DNA from: a bacterium
GTDB lineage: Bacteria > CBDUZB01 > JAGLHV01
Direction: 5' to 3'
NCBI GenBank assembly: GCA_023143305.1
Contig: JAGLHV010000029.1
Span: 1 to 9,900, forward strand
Length of the DNA: 9,900 bases
Numbering within the stretch: the stretch's first letter is position 1; every line of letters begins with the position of its first letter. Both the position numbers and the translations under genes were made by a program. This document shows, one piece after another, positions 1 to 5,525 of the stretch. The notes under the pieces are model-generated. The model saw nothing but the letters and a program-made list of their open reading frames with translations. It was not told the DNA's origin and did no database searches.

Positions 1-426
1 TATGATAAATATAAAGATAAAAAAGTAGAAGAATTGAGTAAAGAAGACAAAGAAATATTATCTAATTTATCTAAACTAACAGTGTTTTTATCTAAAATAG
101 ATTCTAAGAATTTTAATTGGTTGATGAAGACTGCTTCTTGCAGCTACATTTATTTCCCTGCGGCATTTTTCGTTGAATATCTTGAGGAACGAAAGGATAA
201 AGGTGAAGGTGTTAAATATATTGGCAAAATATTTTTGAAGATGTTAGAAGGTTATACTCCTGAGTTTCGAAAAGAAGATATTTATTCAATTGTAGAATTT
301 CTTTATAAATCAAAGGATAAAAAGATAAAAAAAGAAGCGAATGAAATATGCAATATTTATGGTAAACGAGGGATTGATTTTTTAAGAAAATTATGGAAAA
401 AAAACAATCCGGACCAAACAGAATAA
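1..426 (+). CDS. Hypothetical protein, C-terminal part (5' end outside window)
   Basis: I do not recognise this protein. The reading frame is open from base 1 to the TAA at 424-426, so the gene most likely begins left of the window. A TTG at 34 could serve as a start but has no convincing ribosome binding site, which also favours a 5'-truncated gene. The visible 141 residues are rich in lysine and glutamate and look wholly alpha-helical, with no transmembrane segment and no signal peptide. One stretch (around SCSYIYFPAAFFVEYLEER) is aromatic and hydrophobic, as in the packed core of a helical-repeat protein. The end is strongly basic (FLRKLWKKNN). A helical-repeat or HEAT-like tail is possible but is only an impression. 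The next gene has its own strong promoter, so this one probably ends its transcription unit. Confidence 0.6.
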   Translation, partial: YDKYKDKKVEELSKEDKEILSNLSKLTVFLSKIDSKNFNWLMKTASCSYIYFPAAFFVEYLEERKDKGEGVKYIGKIFLKMLEGYTPEFRKEDIYSIVEFLYKSKDKKIKKEANEICNIYGKRGIDFLRKLWKKNNPDQTE

Positions 427-538
427 TTCAAAGACATATTCGTCCCTAAAAGCTACGGCTATTTTTTAAAACCAAAAAAATAAGAAAAGACCTTTTTTAT
501 CAAACCACCGGATATTATTACCCTCTGCCAAACAAAGC

Positions 539-567
539 TTGACAGTAGACATATTTCTGTTTATAAT
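539..567 (+). promoter_or_regulatory. Consensus sigma-70 promoter for the RDD gene
   Basis: TTGACA at 539-544 and TATAAT at 562-567 are separated by exactly 17 bp, a perfect match to the housekeeping sigma-70 consensus. Transcription should start near 574, giving a leader of about 87 nt before the RDD gene at 661. The 427-660 gap otherwise holds only AT-rich sequence and a weak T-run after the first gene. I see no clear operator overlapping the boxes. Confidence 0.8.
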
Positions 568-660
568 GATACAAACTTGGGGAGTATTTTGGGCGAATAA
601 AAACTATGGATGGAAAAAATTTGTTTTAGATAAAATTTTATAAAAGTAGGGGGAAAGGAA

Positions 661-1173
661 ATGAAATGTCCGGAATGTGGGTATGAAAACGGAGAAAATA
701 AGTTAAAGTGCAATGTCTGTGGGGCTATTTTAAAAAAGGATGAAGAATCTATGGGAAAAGAATTGCAAACCCCGGAGCCGGAAGTTATAACTTCTTTGTA
801 TACCTATGTTGGTTTTGGAAGAAGACTGGTAGCGTATATTATTGATTTTGCGCTAATAAGCTTTAGTTTTGCTATTCTTGTAGTTTTTGGAGCAGAGAGT
901 ATTCCTGATATGCTTGCGCAGTTAGCAATGGCTTTTTATTTCATTGGGTTTTGGGTATTATGGAACGGACAAACTATCGGGAAAAAAATAATGAAAATAA
1001 AAATCATAACTATAGATGGAAAACCCTTAACCGCAGGAAAGGCAATGTGGAGATATTTCGGATATATCCTTTCCTCTATGGCTTTATTTATGGGTTTTTT
1101 ATGGATTATCTGGGATAAGAAACACCAGGGATGGCATGATAAAATGGCAAAAACAGTGGTAATTAAATGTTAA
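661..1173 (+). CDS. Zinc-ribbon plus RDD-family membrane protein
   Basis: This 170-residue protein has two parts. Residues 3-20 form a short zinc ribbon with two CxxC knuckles (C3, C6, C17, C20), probably cytoplasmic. From about residue 50 it is an RDD domain: the GFGRRLVAYIIDF motif carries the family's arginines and aspartate (R54/R55, D62). About three membrane segments follow (roughly 57-77, 86-102, 132-151), and the characteristic NGQTIGKKIMKIKI and WHDKMAKT blocks lie at 102-115 and 158-165. RDD proteins are integral membrane proteins of mostly unknown function; some have been linked to ion transport. A zinc ribbon fused to RDD is a common arrangement. The ATG at 661 follows a strong AGGGGGAAAGGA ribosome binding site, and a consensus promoter lies upstream. 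The 58-bp gap to the next gene would allow co-transcription. The family call is firm; the role is unknown. Confidence 0.88.
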   Translation: MKCPECGYENGENKLKCNVCGAILKKDEESMGKELQTPEPEVITSLYTYVGFGRRLVAYIIDFALISFSFAILVVFGAESIPDMLAQLAMAFYFIGFWVLWNGQTIGKKIMKIKIITIDGKPLTAGKAMWRYFGYILSSMALFMGFLWIIWDKKHQGWHDKMAKTVVIKC

Positions 1174-1231
1174 TATAGGGTTTAACAGGATTTGAAAATA
1201 AAGTTTTTTATTACAAAAAGGAGAAATAATT

Positions 1232-2473
1232 ATGGCGAAAAACAAGATTTACATTATTGATGTTACTAATCGTGATGGGGTGCAAACGGCCAGGTTGGGA
1301 TTAGCTAAATTGCAGAAAACAATGATTAATATGTATCTTAATGATATGGGAGTTTTTCAATCGGAATTTGGTTTTCCTGTTACTTTTCACGAATCAAATT
1401 ATTTAAATGCTAATTTGGAATTAGCTAAAGTAGAAAAGCTGGATTCCATCAGGTTAAGTGGCTGGATACGGGCAATGGCTAATGACGTTAAAATTGCTTT
1501 TAAAAGGGTTCCGAAACTAAAACATTTGAATCTATCCATCTCCACTTCAGAACAAATGATAAAGCATAAATTTAGGGGAAAATTGGATCACCAGGGAGTG
1601 ATTAGGGAGATGGTTAAAGCTGTTCATCAGGCCCGTAAATTAGGAGCGGAAAGTATTGGAGTAAATGCGGAGGATGCTTCCCGAAGCAGAATGAAATATT
1701 TAATAGAATTTGCTTTTGCCGCAAAAAAAGCCGGTGCAGATCGTATTCGCTATTGTGACACATTAGGATTTGATGATCCGTTTACTATCTACGAAAGAAC
1801 AAAAACTTTGGCCAAAGAAATCCAATTGCCTATAGAGTTGCATTGTCATAATGATTTAGGAATGGTAGTAGCTACTTCCGTAGCCGGGGCAAAGGGAGTT
1901 GTTGATGCGGGAATGGATGCCTATATTAATACGACGATTAATGGTCTGGGAGAACGAGCGGGTAATGCTGATTTAGTTTCGGTTATTTTAGCTATAAAAA
2001 AATCGAGTGGGTTTAGAAAAAAATATTTTCTGGATGAACGCATAAATTTAAAAAAAGCGTGGAGAATTGCTAAATATGCGGCTTATGCTTTTGGTGTGCC
2101 TCTTCCCATTAATCAGCCTGGGGTGGGGGCTAATGCCTTTTCCCATGAATCGGGAATTCATGCCGACGGAGCCTTAAAAGATAGGGATAATTATGAACTT
2201 TATCATTTTGAGGAATTGGGTCGGGGAGAAGCAGAGCTAATTGAAACAGGCAGACAAATTACTACCGGAGAATATGGGGGAATAAAAGGGTTTAGGAATG
2301 TTTATGGAAAAATGGAAATTAAGTTTAAAGATGATAAAGAAGCAACGGAAATATTGGATTTGGTTCGTTATTCTAATGTCCATACCCAAAAACCGTTAAC
2401 CAGCGACGAGTTAAAGTTTATTGCCTCTTATCCTAAGCAGGCAAGGAAAATTTTAACTGTAACACCTATGTAA
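1232..2473 (+). CDS. DRE-TIM acyltransferase: homocitrate synthase-like, possibly Re-citrate synthase
   Basis: This 413-residue protein belongs to the 2-isopropylmalate/homocitrate/citramalate synthase family, which condenses acetyl-CoA with a 2-oxoacid. The TIM barrel shows the N-terminal RDGVQ motif (R14, D15), the metal-binding HCHND (204-208), NGLGERAGN (237-245) and the HESGIHADG block (305-313) with Y321, which supplies the His and Tyr of the subdomain seen in homocitrate synthases. LSISTSEQMIKHKF (101-114) resembles the LSxSTSxxxIxxK segment of NifV-type enzymes. The LeuA regulatory domain of true isopropylmalate synthases (about 500+ residues) is missing, so leucine feedback is unlikely. 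The usual DTTLRDGEQ opening reads DVTNRDGVQ. No nif, lysine or leucine genes are adjacent. Homocitrate synthase is the conservative reading. Re-citrate synthase, which makes citrate in some strict anaerobes and is routinely mislabelled homocitrate synthase, is a real alternative. The start has a good AAGGAG site at 1218-1223. Confidence 0.85.
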   Translation: MAKNKIYIIDVTNRDGVQTARLGLAKLQKTMINMYLNDMGVFQSEFGFPVTFHESNYLNANLELAKVEKLDSIRLSGWIRAMANDVKIAFKRVPKLKHLNLSISTSEQMIKHKFRGKLDHQGVIREMVKAVHQARKLGAESIGVNAEDASRSRMKYLIEFAFAAKKAGADRIRYCDTLGFDDPFTIYERTKTLAKEIQLPIELHCHNDLGMVVATSVAGAKGVVDAGMDAYINTTINGLGERAGNADLVSVILAIKKSSGFRKKYFLDERINLKKAWRIAKYAAYAFGVPLPINQPGVGANAFSHESGIHADGALKDRDNYELYHFEELGRGEAELIETGRQITTGEYGGIKGFRNVYGKMEIKFKDDKEATEILDLVRYSNVHTQKPLTSDELKFIASYPKQARKILTVTPM

Positions 2474-2540
2474 AAAAGAATAAGTATTTTAAATTTTTAT
2501 CAGTGTAACTGAAAAACCCTAAGACTCATTGAATTATATT

Positions 2541-2577
2541 ATATAGGGCTGCTGAAAAACTTAGCAGCCCTATATTT
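2541..2577 (+). terminator. GC-rich hairpin between the acyltransferase gene and nadE
   Basis: A perfect 13-bp stem (2541-2553 with 2563-2575) has a GGGCTGCT core; a G-U and an A-U pair extend it inward, leaving a loop of about five bases. Only a short T-run follows (ATATTTAAA), so termination may be partial. It stands out in an AT-rich gap and ends about seven bases before the ribosome binding site of nadE. It is probably an intrinsic terminator for the upstream unit, or an attenuator in the nadE leader. Confidence 0.6.
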
Positions 2578-2594
2578 AAAAGTGGAGAAAAAAA

Positions 2595-4271
2595 GTGAGA
2601 ATAGCTTTAGCACAGATTAATCCTGTTGTGGGAGACTTAAAGGGGAACATAAATAAAATTGTACAGTTTGTCAGGAAAGCACAAAAATTCAAAGCAGATA
2701 TAATAACCTTTCCCGAATTAGCCGTCTGTGGATATCCACCCGAAGACTTATTATTAAAGAAAGAGTTCGTAAAAGATAATTTAAAAGCATTAAATTTACT
2801 GCGAAAGGATAGTTTCCGTATAGTGGTGATTGTGGGCTTTGCTGATAAAGACAAAAAAGGGAATTTATATAATGCAGCTGCTATAATTAATAACGGCAGG
2901 GTAAAAGCAGTTTATCATAAGACAAACTTGTTTAGTTCTGGAACATTTGATGAAAAAAAGTATTTTAATCCGGGGAAAAAGTTTTCTTTATTTTCTCTAA
3001 ATAAGGTTGTTTTTGGGATTAATATCGGAGAAGAATTTCGGGAGCAGGGAAAGACAGCAAAAGAGCAAGTAAATAAAAAGGTTCAACTGATTATAAATAT
3101 ATCAGCGTCTCCCTATTATATTGGAAATGTAAAGCTGAAAGAAAAGAAGTTAGTACCATGGATAAAAAAAGCAAAAACTTATTTTTGCTATAACAATCAG
3201 GTAGGTGGACAAGACGAACTTGTGTTTGACGGGGGTAGTGGGGTTTTTAATCCAAACGGAGAAAAAATTGCAACGGCTAAACGATTTAAGGAGGATTTGA
3301 TTATTGCTGATTTAGCAATAAAAAGGTCAAAAAGTAACGTTGAATTAAAAAAGAGTATTAAATTAAATACTTTGAAAAGTAGCGAGAAACCGGTTTTACC
3401 AAAGAGAAAAATCGAAAAATTGAATAAAATAGGTGAAATTTATGAGGCCCTGGTTTTAGGAACTCATGATTACATAAGAAAAAATGGCTTTCAGAAGGCA
3501 GTTATCGGGTTAAGCGGAGGAGTAGATTCTGCTTTAACCGCAGCAATTGCCCGGGATGCCATAGGTAAAGAAAATATTATTGGGATTTCTATGCCTTCTT
3601 GTTTTTCATCACCGGAAACACAAGCTGATGCCGGGATTTTAGCCAAAAATCTGGGAATTAAATTGCTGGTAATTCCGATAGATAAGATATGGAAAGTTTA
3701 TTTAAGGGTGCTGGAAAAGGAATTTAGAGGATTAAAAGAAAATGTAACCGAAGAAAATTTACAAGCAAGGATAAGAGCAAATATTCTAATGGCTTTTTCT
3801 AATAAATTTAAGTGGATGGTTCTTAGTACCGGAAATAAGAGTGAGAGTTCGGTAGGATATTGTACTTTATACGGAGATATGGCCGGGGGCTTTGCGGTAA
3901 TAAAGGATATCCCTAAAATGCTTGTTTATGAGCTTTCCCGGTTTGTAAATAAAAAAGGGGAAAAGCTTTTAATTTCTGAGAGTATTCTTAGCCGGGCCCC
4001 TTCGGCAGAATTAAAAATTAATCAAAAAGATCAGGATGTACTCCCGCCGTATTCTATTTTAGATAAAATAATAAAAGGATATGAGGAAGAAGATAAAAAC
4101 TCTAAAGAAATAGCTGCTAATAAAATTCGTGCTATTACAGTAAGAAAGGTTATCCGGATGATAGATAGAAGTGAATATAAGCGTAGACAATCTTCCCCGG
4201 GAATAAAAATTACTGCTAAAGTTCTGAGTAAAGATAGAAAATTTCCGATTACTAATAGTTATAAAGGCTGA
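2595..4271 (+). CDS. nadE: NAD+ synthetase, glutamine-dependent architecture with altered glutaminase site
   Basis: This 558-residue enzyme amidates deamido-NAD to NAD+, the last step of NAD biosynthesis, in the cytoplasm. Residues 1 to about 245 form a carbon-nitrogen hydrolase (glutaminase) domain, with E41 in FPELAVCGYPPEDLL, K109 before the TFDEKKYF block, and SASPYYIGN plus NNQVGGQDELVFDGGS. Residues from about 275 form the synthetase: the ATP-binding SGGVDSA (307-313), NLQARIR (388-394), STGNKSE (411-417), GYCTLYGDMAGGFAVIKD (421-438), PSAELK and EYKRRQSSPGIKI are all intact. The domain order and length are normal for the two-domain form. The odd point is the nucleophile: where the family has ICED, this protein has IGEE, with glycine at 145. 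Residues near the lysine also differ (LFSSG for the usual LPNYG). Glutamine hydrolysis is therefore probably lost and free ammonia used. The GTG start is supported by GGAGA at 2584-2588. Confidence 0.95.
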   Translation: MRIALAQINPVVGDLKGNINKIVQFVRKAQKFKADIITFPELAVCGYPPEDLLLKKEFVKDNLKALNLLRKDSFRIVVIVGFADKDKKGNLYNAAAIINNGRVKAVYHKTNLFSSGTFDEKKYFNPGKKFSLFSLNKVVFGINIGEEFREQGKTAKEQVNKKVQLIINISASPYYIGNVKLKEKKLVPWIKKAKTYFCYNNQVGGQDELVFDGGSGVFNPNGEKIATAKRFKEDLIIADLAIKRSKSNVELKKSIKLNTLKSSEKPVLPKRKIEKLNKIGEIYEALVLGTHDYIRKNGFQKAVIGLSGGVDSALTAAIARDAIGKENIIGISMPSCFSSPETQADAGILAKNLGIKLLVIPIDKIWKVYLRVLEKEFRGLKENVTEENLQARIRANILMAFSNKFKWMVLSTGNKSESSVGYCTLYGDMAGGFAVIKDIPKMLVYELSRFVNKKGEKLLISESILSRAPSAELKINQKDQDVLPPYSILDKIIKGYEEEDKNSKEIAANKIRAITVRKVIRMIDRSEYKRRQSSPGIKITAKVLSKDRKFPITNSYKG

Positions 4272-4305
4272 TAAATGAAGCAAAGAAAGGCTTGTCTCTA
4301 TCAGC
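4267..4305. terminator. Possible hairpin between convergent genes
   Basis: GCTGATA (4267-4273) and TATCAGC (4299-4305) can pair over seven bases, with an inner four-base AAGC/GCTT stem at 4278-4281 and 4290-4293. It spans the 47-bp gap between the tail-to-tail nadE and glycosyltransferase genes, where a bidirectional terminator would be expected. No long T-run follows on either strand, so the support is weak. Confidence 0.25.
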
Positions 4306-4318
4306 GGTAAATAAAACT

Positions 4319-5509
4319 CTAAGCATTTTCAGAAAGTACCTGACAGTAGATATCCAAATGACGATTAGTCATAATTTCTTTGGTATAATTATTTTTTACT
4401 GTTTGCCTGCCGCATCTTCCCAGTCTTTCCCGTAAGTCATTATTTGCCAGCAACATACTAATTCTTCCGGCTAAAGTTTCAAAATCTTTTACAGGTATAA
4501 CGTATCCGCAAATACCGTCTTTTACGATTTCAGGCATACCGCCGCTATTGGTTACGATCAGGGGTTTTTCTGAAGCCAGGGTTTCTAACATAGTAAGTCC
4601 GAATGGCTCTGAGCAAGAAGAGGGATAAATACAAACTTGTGCAACATTGTAGAGTTCCGGCATTTCCTTAAGACTAAAAGCGTTAATGTATACATTTTTT
4701 TCTAATTTGAATGTTTTTACCAAATCGATAAAATAAGCAATTTCTTTTTGTTGATTTTCCCCCCAGTCAATGATATTTTTTGTTCCGGCTAAAACTAATA
4801 ATACATCGGGAAATTGATTTTTGACTAAATTTATTGCTTTAATACTTACATCACAACCTTTAGCCATGCCCATTCTTGCCGGATGAAAAACAATTTTTTT
4901 CCCTTTTAAAAGGGGATGTTTTTTGTAAACATCAGAGAGTTTAGTTTGTGGATGGAAGGTTTCTATATCTATACCATGATGGATTACGGTTGTTTTTTTA
5001 TCGTCACAACCGATACCAAAGAGTTCTTTTTCAATATAATGACTTACGGCAATAATATGAGACCAGTTTATTTCCCGGGTAAGTTTTAAAAAGAGGATAT
5101 CATCCCAGACATTATGAGCAGTGAGAATAAGCGGAATATTTCTTTTTTTACAAAGTTTTTCTAAAAGAGTAATATGGATTTTACTAAAATAATGCATATT
5201 GTGTGTGTGTACAATATCCGGTTTAGCTTCGGCAAAGAAAGAATTATAAAGTTGATTAATTTCTTCTTCCAACCCGTCCAGGCCTCTTTGATAAAGCCAG
5301 TTAAGGTCAAAGAGCGGAGACCGGTGTATCTCTACTCCATGATATTTATAGCGTCCTTTTTCCTGCTCTGCTGAGCCGGTTAATAAACTTACATTGTGTC
5401 CTCTTTTTACTAATTCAGGCATTAAAATAGAAAGATGGGTTTCCACCCCGCCAATAATAGGAATAAAACCCCAGTGAATTTGAGCAATGTTTAATTTTTT
5501 TTTGGACAT
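4319..5509 (-). CDS. GT4-family glycosyltransferase
   Basis: This 396-residue retaining, GT-B-fold enzyme should transfer a sugar from a nucleotide sugar in the cytoplasm. The N-terminal donor/acceptor loop reads GGVETHLSILMPELVKRGH (20-38), typical of glycosyltransferase family 4 (PF13439-like). The C-terminal Glycos_transf_1 half starts near residue 200 with HPARMGMAKG (R212 and K217 at the usual phosphate-contacting positions). It contains the hallmark EX7E motif as E301-PFGLTML-E309, followed by NSGGMPEIV. The length is normal and there is no signal peptide or membrane segment. It is the second gene of a minus-strand operon, 16 bp after the GH65 stop, with an AAGGAAA ribosome binding site at about 5516-5523. 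Sharing a transcript with a disaccharide phosphorylase suggests synthesis of the same or a related glucoside, but acceptor and donor cannot be read from sequence. It lacks the recognisable N-terminus of trehalose synthase TreT. A polysaccharide role is also possible. Confidence 0.88.
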   Translation of the reverse strand: MSKKKLNIAQIHWGFIPIIGGVETHLSILMPELVKRGHNVSLLTGSAEQEKGRYKYHGVEIHRSPLFDLNWLYQRGLDGLEEEINQLYNSFFAEAKPDIVHTHNMHYFSKIHITLLEKLCKKRNIPLILTAHNVWDDILFLKLTREINWSHIIAVSHYIEKELFGIGCDDKKTTVIHHGIDIETFHPQTKLSDVYKKHPLLKGKKIVFHPARMGMAKGCDVSIKAINLVKNQFPDVLLVLAGTKNIIDWGENQQKEIAYFIDLVKTFKLEKNVYINAFSLKEMPELYNVAQVCIYPSSCSEPFGLTMLETLASEKPLIVTNSGGMPEIVKDGICGYVIPVKDFETLAGRISMLLANNDLRERLGRCGRQTVKNNYTKEIMTNRHLDIYCQVLSENA

Positions 5510-5525
5510 AATTTGGTTTCCTTTC

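Noticed and set aside
446..467. Possible terminator after the first partial gene (AGC-TACG-GCT then a T-run)
   Set aside because: The stem is only three pairs unless a bulge is allowed, so the T-run alone is not enough.
2576..2854. Minus-strand open frame of 92 codons inside nadE
   Set aside because: It lies opposite the conserved start of nadE, has no recognisable domain, and is a shadow of that gene.
4059..4283. Minus-strand open frame of 74 codons over the nadE 3' end
   Set aside because: It is antisense to the conserved NadE C-terminus, with low-complexity Phe/Ile/Ser translation typical of a shadow.
5174..5374. Plus-strand open frame of 66 codons inside the GT4 gene
   Set aside because: It is antisense to a well-supported glycosyltransferase and has no protein features of its own.
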